NCBI RefSeq assembly: GCF_018691265.1
Contig: NW_024881296.1
Coordinates: 7,719,427 to 7,783,426 of the forward strand
Source of the DNA: Tyto alba
Taxonomy: Eukaryota; Chordata; Aves; Strigiformes; Tytonidae
Reading direction: 5' to 3'
Length of the DNA: 64,000 nucleotides
Under the pieces are notes generated by a model, which saw nothing but the letters and a program-made list of their open reading frames with translations, had not been told where the DNA came from and did no database searches. Both the position numbers and the translations under genes were made by a program. This document shows, in pieces, positions 12,992-25,700 of the stretch (position 1 is its first letter; every line of letters starts with the position of its first letter).

Positions 12992-13221
12992 CGGCATGCG
13001 GCGCTCCCCCGATGTCAGCCCCCGGCGGCTGTCCGACATCAGCCCGCAGCTGCGGCAGCTGAAGTACCTGGTGGTGGACGAGGCCATCAAGGAGGACTTG
13101 AAGTGGTCCCGCTCCGTGGAGGACCTCACCAGCGCTTCCGTGGGGCTCACCTCCATCGAGGAGCGGATCCTCCGCATCACCGGCTACTACGGCTACCAGC
13201 CCTGGGCCGCCAGCTACAAAC
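12992..13221 (+). CDS. second coding exon of the same gene (residues 18-94, continues beyond)
   Basis: A pyrimidine-rich tract ending CCCCCAG precedes 12992, and the exon ends at a strong donor (AAAC|GTGAGT) at 13222, leaving a phase-1 break after residue 94. Joined to the first exon it gives an uninterrupted frame. The segment starts with a Ser-Pro-rich stretch (SPDVSPRRLSDISPQL, about residues 23-38) that includes RRLS at 29-32, a classical basophilic (PKA-type) kinase consensus. A probably helical charged segment follows (about 39-63), with LKWSRSVEDL near its end, then IEERILRI (73-80) and an aromatic run GYYGYQPW (82-89). These look like a constrained cytosolic or regulatory protein, not random GC-rich translation. 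The family is not recognised. No following exon was found, so the rest of the protein is missing from this annotation. Confidence 0.8.
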
Positions 13222-15499
13222 GTGAGTCCCCGGGCGTGGGGGGGGGGGCTGCGACGAAGCGGGGGGACGAGCACCGGGGCTTTGCGTGGGGGGGGGGGGC
13301 CCGCGGCCCAGACCGGCTGATAGCTGTGGGCACGGGGGTCTGATCGCTTTACCTGTGGGAAAAACTCGCCTCGTGGAAGCACTCCTGCTCTCTGCGAAGC
13401 ATTCCGTGCCCGCGCTGCACTAGTCCTCACGCAGCTGCTGCCTCGCAGGAGCGTAGTGCAATAATTACGACAGTCACATTCTGTTAAGAAAATAGGTCAA
13501 ATATTTATCTTAGCATGGCAGGCACACTTGGTGCTGCTGTGCCTTTGAGGGCTGTGCAGAAGCCCCCGTGCGCTCATGTCCGCGCCGTTTTCACAAGTAA
13601 TCTGTTACCAGCGCGTCTTTCTGTTGTTTTGGGGGTCTGTCAGATTTTCACAGCACTTGAATGTTATGCCTTTGCCTATGCCAAACGGAACCGCTTCTTC
13701 CCTATGCCTGCACCTGAGGAAGAAACTTACTATGATATCAATATGAAGAGAGAGCTAGTTGTATTCCTTCACGTATGTGACTTACAAAGAAAGCAATACC
13801 TTGAGTGATTGTAATAGATCAGCTAGTATTTTTGCACGTGACACATCATATTTCCTGTCCATCTTTCACCACCATGATGGCAATTGCATGAATTAACAAG
13901 TTCTAAGAGTAATTTACCAATTAACTGAAGTCACAAAAATGTTTTGGTTGTCTTAATCTCATTTATAACGTCACGGTGTTCTTGTTGTAAAAAGGATTCT
14001 GCTGCAACAGAAATCATTGCTTTGCTGGGAAGACTGGCTCTGACAAAGTGGTTGTTTTCATGTTTCACTTTCCTAAGTATTAAGTGTAAATGTTCTGGAA
14101 AGTTTACCCATGGATTATCTGTTTGGCAACATGCTTAATAATGGAAGAGAATGATACAAGAAAGTGTAGTACACAGTACTAGTTCATTTTTTTTGCTAGG
14201 AAGAGCCACTCCTGGTTGCCTGATTATAGGACTTTACTGATGAATATTCTAAGACTTTTTCTGTAAGAGCCTTTTATTTTGCTTGATTGCACTTATGACA
14301 GAAATATCTGATGTTTGTTACTTTACTCGCAGGAAGCATGGGATTTCTCTAAGAGCAATTCCATTGCCTGGATTTCCATTCCTGGGAGTAAAGCTTATTC
14401 AGGTTAGTTTTCAGGATCAGATCATAAGCCAGACTGAATTGGATGTTAGTGCTTCTGTCTGACAGAGTGACAAATAGTCCAGCTGAAGTCGCAGTGAGCT
14501 GCTTTGTCTGAACCTTCTGAAACAATAAAGGTCATGCTGGCTCCTCAATTATAACTTGATTGTGGAAATTTATAACTCTGTCTGAAAAACTTGATTGCAA
14601 GCCTAAGCCTGCTATTCCAGCTATATTTTTTCTCATAACTCATTTTGAATAACAGAATTACATACTTGAGGTGTAATGGTGGGGGGTAAATATACAAAGT
14701 GTCTGAGTTTCATAAATGTGTGTCTAAAAATAATAGGTTATGTGAAGTTGTTGCCAATTTAAAATCTGAGTTGCTAGGAATATAGAAGAACATGCAGAAG
14801 AAAAGACCTATCCCTCTAGCTGGTATAATATGGCACGGCTGAAGCAGATCTGTGCTGAACTGCATCAGCTGAGTAGCTGAATCCATGTAAATGGGGTAGA
14901 TCATCAAAAGCGAGAAGTCATCTTTGTCACAGATACTTTGAAACCTCTTTGAATAGTCCTTCAAGCTGGCCTTATGCCCTGGTTTGGGATATGGACTTTC
15001 CTTGTGACTTTCCAGTTAGAAGGTTTAATTGTCCCATGAACTGTGAACAGACGATTTTTATTAAGTTCAGATTGCACCCTGGATCCTTTTTGTCAACTTA
15101 CCGTGCATGCTTGTAGACATTTAGGGTCTGTTGGCACTATAATTATGGAGTACATTAATAATGGACCTGCTTTCTGGAAAATTAAGTCTGTAATCTGGTC
15201 TGATCTAGATTTGACATCTCTCAGTGACAGTCTTTTTATTGTAATTAAATCACCTGTGGGGCCAGATCTGTTTTTTTTTCACAGTGGAGTTTATTCCTCT
15301 CATTACTGCATTTAGACTGTTTTATACATACATGTATATACATGTAAATTGTCTGAAACATTCAGAAAGCTTTTGCTAGTCTTTTTAACAAAACTCCATG
15401 AGGGAAACTACCAGAGGTGATCAGAGGTAGCGTTGCCATGACCTCAAAACTTGGTTGGAGACTTAGTTTTGTTGTGGTAAAAAGCTGACCATTTAAAAC
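13222..15499 (+). other. start of presumed intron 2; nothing further recognised
   Basis: After the exon 2 donor the GC-rich island tails off by about 13450. The remainder is ordinary AT-rich sequence. Short frames such as 13515-13808 lack splice sites in phase with exon 2 and any recognisable protein feature. I see no repeats of note. Confidence 0.5.
13238..13299. repeat. two long G runs just inside intron 2
   Basis: Runs of 11 G (13238-13248) and 12 G (13288-13299) lie 17 and 67 bp after the exon 2 donor. G-triplets near a 5' splice site are known intronic splicing enhancers, but runs this long are also prone to sequencing error, so their exact length is unreliable. Confidence 0.7.
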
Positions 15500-15720
15500 A
15501 TACAGGGATACCTCAAGGTTATGTACCAACTCCAGTATTTAATATACTTACAAATTAGATGGAAGGAGGGGAGGAAGAAGTAAAAATCTGCTGAAGACAC
15601 AAACTGATAGGGATTGGACAGAATGAGAAAGGACTCATCATTACTCTAGGGAGACCTGACCCAGCCAGGTGAATAGCCCAAATGTCAACAAATGACATTC
15701 ACTTACTGCAAATAGAAGCC
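15500..15720 (+). mobile_element. old CR1-type LINE reverse-transcriptase relic, plus strand
   Basis: From 15505 the translation reads GIPQG, then PVFNIL and N followed by a stop. This is clearly the CR1/LINE reverse-transcriptase block that precedes the catalytic aspartates. About 30-50 bp later, with a shift, KSAEDTN followed by stops corresponds to the aspartate-pair block, with the first aspartate replaced by glutamate. The fragment has stops and frameshifts and cannot be functional. Its divergence is high, suggesting an old copy. The flanking sequence to about 16.1 kb may belong to the same element but is not recognisable. Confidence 0.65.
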
Positions 15721-16763
15721 TCGTGTTTCCTGAAAACGCTAACATTACCTGCAAAATTTCACACCGTTCTATCAGCTGGTGAGAGGGAATGGTTTGGGAC
15801 TGTACACAGCTCAGGGAAGACCTCTGCTGTTTGACTGCATTTGCAAACCAGATTTTAGGAACTGGAATAATGTAACGTACTTCTGTGTTGTTATGCCTTC
15901 AGAGAATTTAGTGGTACAGGCTAGTGAAATACCGTGTAACATTGGTTATCTCCTCTCAAAAAAGATTACAAAAGGCTCTGAGATGAGTAGGGAGAAAGTA
16001 CTGACAATCTATAAAGAGTCGCAAGAGTTTTGGCTGCTTACCTTAAAGAGGTTGAAACAAAAGTTTGAAAAGTACTGGCCCATATTGCTCAGACAGATGG
16101 ATATTTTTTCTTCTTATTGTGCCATAAGAGATAAACAGGTGGACAGTTAATGAAGCTGAAAAGCCATTAAATAAAAGCTGCTAGAAAAAGAAATAATTTT
16201 TAAGAAAACACATAATTTGTTCTTGAGATCAGGAATTCAAGGGCTTGTAATTGATAGCAGTGACAAGATCGAGAGTTGTAGTAAGTTGGGAAAAATACCA
16301 GAGAGAATATTAAACTTCATAATTCAGAATTCAAATTAGTCCCTCTTAGGCTGGGAGGGGGGATGCTTCTTGAGGGTTTCTTGTGCTTCCCTCTGTAGCA
16401 TCTGCCCACCTTCAGAAAGAGGGTAGGAGTGTGTCCTAATCCAATCTGGCAGTTCTTATTTTTCTGAAATTCTCACTATTGATTTTCAGGGTAACTAATT
16501 ATGTGAACAACTGCTCTCTGGTCTAAATCAAATATTCATATTTGTCCCATGGGGACTATTTTGCAGCATCTGATTTCGTTTCTCAAGTGCAAAGGCAGAG
16601 AGGAAAAAATGCATGTAAGATGCACTCAGATTGTAGAATCATACTCTGATGCAGCTACGTCAATAACAGAGCTCAGTATTTTTGAAATCCAAGTTATCAA
16701 CAAGAGGTATGTTAATCGACTTTTTTTTTTTTATTTAACACATAGGGATCAATAAGTGAATTT

Positions 16764-16805
16764 AATAAAAAAAAACAAACAAACAAAAAAAAACCAAACG
16801 AAACA
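16764..16805. repeat. A-rich (CAAA)n-like simple repeat
   Basis: Run of A with interspersed C (AAAAACAAACAAACAAAAAAAAACC). It is low complexity and preceded by a T-run at 16722-16732. Confidence 0.85.
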
Positions 16806-18742
16806 CTACAAAACTTGTCGATCCCAGTGACAGCCTTTTTGTTGTATGGAGATCAAACCATTGTAAGGGCTGTATTAGCAGTGTTGTTCTCTTCCATGAA
16901 GGTTAAGTAAATTATCATGATTTCTGCCTATAAAAGCCTGTGACTTCAGTTTAATAGCAGAGACGAGTTTGGAGGTGAACAGCCATATTTTAAGTCTCTA
17001 TGTCATGTCATTATCAGTAGGAATTAGGTTTCTAAATGTTTTTAGAAGTATAGTCCCTAGGAGCTTTGCTGTACTTGAGAAATACAGGTATCACTAAACT
17101 CTTGAACTGTCTTGCTGATCTGTATGGAAGTCTTGTCTATTGTAATTATTGCAGCAATTGGCAAGGTGCTTGTTTCCACCTGAAATGTGCACAGCTAGCA
17201 TCTTTGCCAAACATTCATTCTTCTCTACATTAACTAGGCCTATTTTGTGGTGATTCAATATCACAGTCTGTCGTTATGTGATTAGTATTTTAAAAACATT
17301 CATGTGGGCTTGAGCCAGCTATCTCTATTTTGCAGTCTTTCCCTCTTCCTACAGATCACCTGCTTCTACTCTTTGTTTAAGATTAGGGCCTTTCTTCTAA
17401 AGGAACTTTCAAATATCCTTCACATGTGTTCCTAAATACAGAGTTGATATGGACAAATCAAGATTATATGAGTTTCTCCTTCCTTTTAGATGCCCAAGAG
17501 ACCACCTGGCCTCCCACTTTCATTCACTTACCTTATTTGTGTGCTTGCAGGTGTTACTCTACCTGCAGAAAGAATGTTAAGAGAATAGTATGTACTTTTA
17601 ATGCCTCTCAGTTCTATTTAGGAGGAATTGACTGTACTCTGTGGTTCATGGCTCGTGAACATACATTTCTATGAGACTTTGACCATGTGAATAATTCCAG
17701 GTTGTTCCAGTGATGACTTTTAAGTGGCTTTCTCTTGTTTAGGTCAAAGGGAAAGATTACATCCAATAACTGATGTTTTTGGCTCTGCTCTCTGCTACCT
17801 TAAATGTTAGTTTTTGATTTTTAATGTTTTTTCATGGTTATTTCAACAATAACAAAATAAACCATACGGTATTAATGCCCATAAGTTCAATGTAGTACTG
17901 ATCTAGCATGTAGCACAGTAGGTCTTGACCTGAATGTGGAATTTAAGTGCTGTCACCAATATAAGTAACTTATTGGAACACATTGGCTTACAAATATCCT
18001 GAACATTGCTCAGAAAGCATAATTTTCTGAGTATGAAAATGCCCCAGTTACTGAACTTTGATAGCCTTTCAAGGTGGTAGTGTAGTTTTGGCTTTAGCTA
18101 ATTAAAAGTTTGAACACTGTAGGCTTATAAACATTGGAGTATCAGTTTTACAGCTAGAGACCAGTGTTTCCAGATGATCCCCAGTGTTCCTCCTTGTGAT
18201 CTGTTTTTCATGTGCCATCGAATGCTATAACTTTCACACTCACTAAAAGCAAATCCAGTGGGGATATGAATCAGGATAAAAACATTAATGTTTGAAATTA
18301 ATAGAAAATACAATATTGTTTTCACGTACTTGCATCTCAGCAAGAATTTAACTTATTTTTTGAGGTGATACACAGGAACCTCTAGAAGTTCAAAGTCAGA
18401 AGTTGAAGAGTATTGTTTTCTCCAGGGAAAGCTGTTTTCAGATCAGCTGTAACCAATTAATTTAAAACTGATTACTTGCTTTCCAATACATAAATGTTCA
18501 TTGCAATGCTCATATAACTAATGCAAGACTTGGTGGTATCATTCGCGTTGCTGTTCCTGAGGTCAAATGATTATGTGAGAATCTCACCTGTCAGGTGAAA
18601 ACACAGAGTAACCTCTAGATATCTTCCTCTGGAAGAGGTACTTGGATAGCTGCCCCAGTGTCAATCTATAGTTCAACTCATCTCCTCCTCCCTATCCCCC
18701 TCCAGGCTTGGAAAACAAGTAAAAATAAGTGCTTTGACTTTC

Positions 18743-18796
18743 TTTTTTGTTTGTTTGTTTGTTTTGTTTGTTTGTTTGTTTGTTTGTTTTTTTTTC
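18743..18796. repeat. (TTTG)n microsatellite
   Basis: About eleven TTTG units with one TTTTG interruption, ending in a T-run. It is simple low-complexity sequence. Confidence 0.9.
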
Positions 18797-19640
18797 TAAG
18801 CTAGGTTTATGGTGACTGAAGCCTGATTAATTATTTTTTTTAAAAGCTCTCCATTGGCAATACTAACATAACTGATTGTTATGCTAGGAAGAGGAGCTAA
18901 GAAAACAGGGTAACTTCCTCAGGTGAAAGAAAACAATGTTAATGAATTGCATTGCAGATTTAAAAGTACTGTAGCATTGTTGTTTTGAATGTCAGCTATA
19001 GTTATCTGTTGCAAGGTAAACCTACATGTGATTAAACACAAACCAGGGATATTACTGATTTATATCCACATGACAACTCGTACAGGATCTCCTAAAGCCA
19101 TTTCCCTGTATGTATAGTACTCATTGTAACTGAAAAGAACTGTCTCCAGGGACAATCTCTTAAAATGTGTCGGAGGCCTAATTATAAGTCTGCAGTGGAT
19201 GTCCCAGAATATTACAGGAGATGTTTCTCATTGGAAAGGGAACCCATTGGCCCCCATGGGCTTTAACTCTTTGGATGGTCTTGCAACAGAGAATGAGTAT
19301 GGAGTAGCACAATCTGGCCACAGGAGACAGGGCAGAGGAGTACAGGTGATGAATACTGAGCAGCTGCAAAGATACTACATGAATATTTAAAGAAAACAGA
19401 AGATTGAAATATATCCAGCCTCTCAGAAGTTTATTTTCTCAAGACAATTCCAGTCAATAAGAGACATGAAGGTTCTTTGGCTTTTATCAGGTGGTAGGAA
19501 GAGTGTTTTTTGGCCAATGCTAAGCAGAAAATTGGTTCCTGTTACAATATAGAGTTTCATTAATCACAAATTTTAAGTTTTAAATTTCTTGCTGGCAAGC
19601 CAAGCAAATTGTAATTTAAACTGGTTTACTAAACATTTTG

Positions 19641-19700
19641 AATTATTTAGTAAATGGTGGATGTTTAGTGAACATTTAGTAACTTCCTTACTAAATAATT
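19641..19700. repeat. 13-bp perfect inverted repeat
   Basis: AATTATTTAGTAA at 19641-19653 and its exact reverse complement TTACTAAATAATT at 19688-19700 flank a 34-bp spacer that itself contains further TTTAGT motifs. It could form a stem-loop or be a worn terminal inverted repeat, but no transposase or target duplication is visible. Confidence 0.6.
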
Positions 19701-22700
19701 TTAATTGTGTAATGTTAGTAACCATCACTTTTAACTAGGCACCTGGAGAAAGACTTTATATTTTGTATCTAATTTTCACAGTGAAGAAACTAAAAATTAC
19801 CATCTACAAAATAACCCCTTTCTTTTGTTTGTTTGCTGTTTAAGCAAATTAATTGATTGCTTTAAACTATTTTTTCAGAGCAACTTTAACTGCATGCCAT
19901 CTAGAGTATGCCATTTATGCAAAACAGTCCATGAGACAGCAATTAGGGGGCTGTTGGTTTCCAGCATTCATATTATGTCCTTAACAAATGTTGTCATTGA
20001 ATGTTGTTATTTCGGTAGAATATACCACTAAAGTCTCCATCGTGAAAATATACTACTAAAGCTAGTTGTACATCTTTGTAAAGTCAGGGCCTGTGTTAGC
20101 AGTTTTGAAGAATAATGTTACCTGGCATTTGAGACTCCTTTCACTGGTGACTGGATGGTTTCTAAACAGAAATGTGAACGTGTTCACTAATCAGTGTGCT
20201 GTATCCATAATAATGGATTGTTGTTAAAACCACAGACTATTCTGTAATGATATGGAATAATGAAGGAGCAAGCGAATTTGTTAAAAAATAATTTGGAGAC
20301 TATCAAGAATTATGAACAAATGCTTATTTTTGGAATTGTCTTTATTGGAGGCCCTTCATTCATCAGGGTAAATTTTTGTAATAGTTCTGGAGTGTAATGT
20401 GTGGTGTATATTTGCAATTTAAATCAATAATTTGCTTAATAAAAGCAATTAATTGCATAAGATAATGACATTGGAATCTGGCTGCAAAGTCTGTGCTGGT
20501 CTACCATAATATCAGATACTGTTTTGTAACTGGAGTGTTACTGAAACACAAAGCTACAAAAGGAGTAAGACTGTTGGTCCCAGATGTTTGTCCCTCTTGG
20601 AATTGCTTAGCGCACCACCAGTGATGCTCATTAGCCTAATAGCTAATTTTACCAGATTCTGAATTATGTCAGTTCTGTCTTCAAGGTGAGTTTTTGTTCC
20701 ATACTTTCTCTTTAATGTAATGAGGTGTTTGTGTTTCATATTCCTGGTGTAAATTAGAAGTGGCTGATAATTGCTGCCATTTAGTTGAAATTGAATAAGC
20801 CTCAGGATAAAGAGAGGGATGGAAAAGTTACATAAAGGCAACTGTAGTCCTTTGGCAAAATGTTCTTTGCTGGAGTATCCGAGGGTGTGGTTCTATCCCT
20901 CTCTGTTTTGGAAACTGAAGTCACAGACTTCCCAGACTTCCCACTATTGCTAGTGAATGATGGCTACTCTGAGAACAGTAAACAATGAACATTTGTGTTC
21001 GGAGAAAGAAATTTTTCTGCAGATCATGGTTCCTACCTAGGGAACATGCTAGCTTGTTGTAGAACCTGCTTCCCCTGAGAATTTTTGATTCTCTGGTTTT
21101 CTTCACTCGGCACGTGTTATTTCATTCCTCAACACATCTGTGGAAGAAAAAAAGATTCTGTGATTGCATGGAAGGCCATAGAGAAGTATTTGCTTTATGA
21201 ACTGCTCCATGAAGCATGCCATAGATAGGAGGGATGCAGGGGTGGTATTTCCTGATTTAATTTTCTTTAAACTTTGTAAAGCTTGTAATGTACTCAGCCA
21301 GCTCCCCTTATAAAAAAGTGTATCTAAGTGGTTTCAGATACCTCTATTTTTCTCTTGAGCTTGAGGGCCTCATGAGGTTCATTTTTGTAGCAAATATGCC
21401 TTATTTTGCTTCCTGTCATTTTGTTTCCGTGAGTATATCTGGCCAGTGTAAGAATTGGGCTTTTTTCTGAGAAGAGCTATTTCAGTAGTATAGGAATTTA
21501 GGTGGCCTAACATTTAGAAAAATAAAGATGACATCACATAGCCAACATAGTATTAACTCAGGAAGCCAGTCATATGAGACAAAGAAATTTCAATCTTTGA
21601 GCTTCTCCAGGACAAGGGAAGGTAACTGGCTGCTAGTGAAATAACAAGGCCTTGATCTTGCAATTATATGGTCTTTTCGCTTTGCCGTAACTGGCCCCTG
21701 TGCAGTAGTTCATGGGAAAGGGGCCTTGTATTTCTAAAGGGAGCAACCAGATTTTCAGTTTTGAACAGTGGTACAAAGTCCTAACAGTCCCACTGCAATA
21801 TAAATAATAGGTGGTAAAGCTGATCCAATAGTGACAACCCAAAGGGTTTCATCTTTTTTTCCTTGACTTGTACATTGTAAATAGCACAGATTTGATGCTT
21901 TTCCTCACCATGTCTTCTTCACAGCAGCTAAGGTACTGAAGTTGCATGAAAGTTGAGTTCATTGTCCACTGTCTATGCTAGAGCAGGCTAAGTCATTTGA
22001 CACTTAAACTTGGTGGCAGTTGTGCTTTTTCTGAGCCCTGTGCAGTCTGGTGGCTCTACCTCAGCCAGGGTATCTTGCTTTGGCTTTGCCAGATCCCTGC
22101 AGTTGTGTGGACAGAGCACAGGCTTGTGCTCGGGTGGAGAGTGAACCAAAGCCCTGCGCCTTCAGGGATGTCGTGCTTGTGTGAGGATGAGGATGGTGTC
22201 TTCATGGTCACGTCCTAAAAGCCTGAAGTTGGCTTTCCTTTTTCAAACAGTAATTTATATCCAGACAATGCAGTTTATCGGGTGTTCAGCAGGGATTATC
22301 TGCTTGCAAATTTTTGACCCAGCTGAAATACTCAGTGCCAGGATTAACATCAACCACTCAGTGTTTACACCATGAATCAGGAAATACATCTTCATGGCTT
22401 TATGATTCTGTTGTCCCTCCTGCTCACTTGATGCAATATCTTTTGAAAGCTTTAGGACTGATTTAGTAAAATATACAACCATTTATACAAGTACTTGTTT
22501 GGGCAAACTAACATGGTAATAGTCTTACGGTAATAATGTTTAATTTTTCAGCTTAGATACTAGCTACTGCTTATGTTTTTGGGTAGCACTTTCCATGGAA
22601 ATTAATAACAGAAAACATATTGTTCCTTGTACTTCTGAAATTTTTTTTGTTGTGTAGCATTTAGTTTTACAGTGTCCCACTGGCCTGGTCACTTCAGTTG

Positions 22701-25700
22701 TGGATCTTCCTTTCAGAAACAATACATTTATAATGTAATGAAAACATTTAGGTTTGATTTTCAGAGGCTAGTTAGAGAGAACAAATTAGAAAATTATGTA
22801 AAAGAAATGTAATAGAAAAAAGGCAGGCAAGAAACAAACCCCTAAAAGTCAGTAGAGCCATGGAAAATGTCTGTAATCAAAGTTAGGAGTTTGGATCACT
22901 TTCAAGTTGAGCAAGAGGGGTGAGAAGAGAGCAGAAAAGGTTTTGTTTTTTTTTTTTTTTTTCCTGTATATTTGTCTTCCTGACGCTTCTACATCATGCG
23001 TTGTGACTAGAGGCCTCTGTTATTCAGGACTTGTTTGAACTATTTCTTACATACATTGCAGGTGTATTCTGTGAGCCAAATTTGGGAGCTCAGGTTTCGT
23101 GCAAGCCAGATATTATGCTCAGACAAGGCAAATTATGGTGCATTCGGGAGTTCAAAAAGGATTTAAGCTGTCTCTGTAGTCATGGCAATGACAGGTGGGT
23201 CTTGACTTGAAAATGAATGTAAGCCCACATTTAATTAGTATTATAGGTATATTGTGGGACTCCTACACCCAGCCATATGAACTTTCTCCCAGAATATAGG
23301 GAGTAAAGCCCTTTTCCAAAAGATTTTCAGTCTGGGAAAATACATGAGCTGGAATGAAAACTAAATTAACATGGAGGAGTAGAGCTACTATATGTGTGGC
23401 TTTGTGAATTTCAGGAGGCTGCCTGACTCCTGGATGATTTCTTCATCTTGCCAGGTTATCCTGGGAGAGTATACGAAGAGTGCACAAATACATCTTAAAT
23501 CACTGCATTCCCATGGTTGGCTTCTAAGACTTAACGATAGTCATCTTAGAGGGTGCAGTGTAAAATTTGACCTCTGGTTCCTGCTCAATTACTTCCCAGT
23601 CTTTGGAAAGTATAATTTAATAAATAACTTATTTAATAAGCAACTTCTTTATTTGCTTTTCTTGTTTCAAAGACAGAAAGAAAATACAGTATCCTTTGCT
23701 ATTTCAAACTTTACACCTTAGTAATGTCTAGTTCAATATTTGTAAGAAACTCTTTGGTTTTGCAAATAATGATGTCAAGAGGTAGAGGGGCTGTATATGC
23801 GTTCTGACTTCATACAACTGCGAAGCAGTTCTGTGGTTTATAGTATTTCTCCAAATGGCAACAAAAATGGGCAGTAAATCATAGAAGCATGAACAAGTAT
23901 ATTCTTTGTACAGAAATACATGGACAAGAAACATGCCTTGAATCTTGTACTGGGAGCAGTACTTCGGAACTTCTGTTTATGACGTGCACAGTAGAAGTTG
24001 AATCTCACTGGATATCATTCTGGCAAGCAATATTAGGTGTTCTCTATTTATTTCTAGAAAACTCAGAAAACTAAAAGATTTTTGCATGGTATCTTTATGG
24101 GAATCTTTGCTATTAATATTACTTTAAAATGACACTCATATACCAGTGTTTTCTTTCTGCATGTCAAGTTCTTTTACATCCTGCAATAACACTTCTCTAA
24201 AATCACAATGTCTCTTGTCTGCATAATAAAAATACATTAGAAGTGGAAATGATATCAGAATCTCTAGAGTGTAAACCTAGACTCTCTTATGACTCCCTAG
24301 GTACTTTTTGTTTCTTGACGAACTTATTGCACAAAGGAAACGGGGAAATGAACCTCCAGCAGAGCACTTCTGTCTCAAAGTAATATATTATTCAGCTCTG
24401 CGCTCATAATAATATTGCAGATATGGGAGAATTAGAAAAGCTGTTGGAATGAATCCCTGACTCCAAACAAGCCCATGGCACTTTTGTCAGTAACTTCGGT
24501 CAAGCCAGGTTTCACCCACCAGGCTTAAGTCTGAGTTTGCCTTTTAAGCAGGCTTTCTGCTTTATATGCTGAACATCTGTTCCTAAGGCAACTGCATACA
24601 ATTGCACCTACCCATACGCGGTCTTTATTATATGTTCCTGAGCATTATTGAGGAGCTCTATTTAAATTATAGAATAATTATTTCTTTTAATAGATGTGCA
24701 GTTTTGATTTTCTTTCATCTTGAACTTGGTATTTAATTAGTACTTAATAGCTTGTCCCAACATGGGTAGAAAACATCTACAGCAGTTGAGAAGAGACCAC
24801 TTTTGTTCTCATTGCCTAGAAAGCTGACTACCCAGAGCCCAAATGCTGAAAGGAGGAAGAACGTATCTACAGTCATTTGCAGTTTTAGGTTAGGGGTTAA
24901 GGATTGAGACCTCTAGCAAGGCATGATATAGAAGCACTGGGATAGTATGAGATGGTCCTCATACAGGTCTGTTACCAACAGAAAATTCATATTTCCCTAA
25001 GCCCAAACTCCTTCATTTTTGCTAAATGCTAAATCATTGTTCATGTCTTTCCAGCTCAGATGAGGACAAAGAATCTGCCTATACTAGCGTGGGGGGACAC
25101 TGAATAGGTCTGAGGCAGGAGCCTTTTAAAACAGTTACAGAAAGGCATTCTAGTTGATCATTTGTATAAGCTATATCTTGGAAGTCACTTAGGCTTTGAT
25201 AGCCCTGACTCAGGTGAAGAGCAAGTACATATGAAAACAGACATCTTTTCGAACGTAGACAAAGGATGGTGTGCAGTGGGATAGAATTACTGTGTTTTTG
25301 GAGAAATTTGAAATGCTAAAGATAGAAAAATATTGTACGTGCAGCTTAGTTTTTTAGATTATTGTTAAAACTATCCCACCGCGCAGCCATAAAGTGATAT
25401 ATAGGATGCAGCTTAGAGAAACTCCTAGGTAAAGTTTAAAATCCATTTAATGAAGCCAGTTTATTGGTTTAGTGCATTTAACCTCTAATCTCTTTATTTT
25501 CACCGACGAAAATCCTTCAGTCTTCACATTGGTAAAACTCCAATAGAAGCTAAGAGGAATTTTGCCTGACTAAAACTAGCAACTAATGGTGTGAAGGAAT
25601 ACTGTGGTCCTGAGGGAAAGTGAGGGTTCTGGTCTAACTGGTTGTAATAGGTGTGTGAAAGCTGTGCAGTTTAACGGGCTTGGACAGTCATAAATCTCCA

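Larger units (their letters stand above)
11920..13450. promoter_or_regulatory. CpG island promoter of the gene starting at 12633
   Basis: Base composition changes abruptly from AT-rich flanks to very GC-rich, CpG-dense sequence for about 1.5 kb and falls back to AT-rich after about 13450. It contains many GC boxes (for example GGGGCGG-type matches around 12315-12328), alternating CG-rich blocks near 11920-12000 that resemble NRF1-type sites, a TTCC-repeat tract and two CTCF-like motifs. I see no convincing TATA box, which fits a dispersed CpG-island promoter. It covers both coding exons of the plus-strand gene. The transcription start cannot be placed from sequence alone; it should lie upstream of 12633. 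Whether a divergent minus-strand transcript also starts here is unknown. Confidence 0.9.

Noticed and set aside
12816..13343. Single 175-codon plus-strand frame read straight through exon 2
   Set aside because: The ends are intron sequence: both splice sites are strong and the residues outside 12992-13221 are low-complexity Gly/Pro/Arg. The spliced two-exon model fits better.
13515..13808. 97-codon plus-strand frame just after the island, as a possible third exon
   Set aside because: No acceptor and donor bracket it in a phase matching exon 2, and the sequence shows no recognisable feature.
15779..16150. 123-codon plus-strand frame after the CR1 relic
   Set aside because: No domain or LINE motif could be recognised. 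It may be relic LINE or chance; not enough support for a gene.
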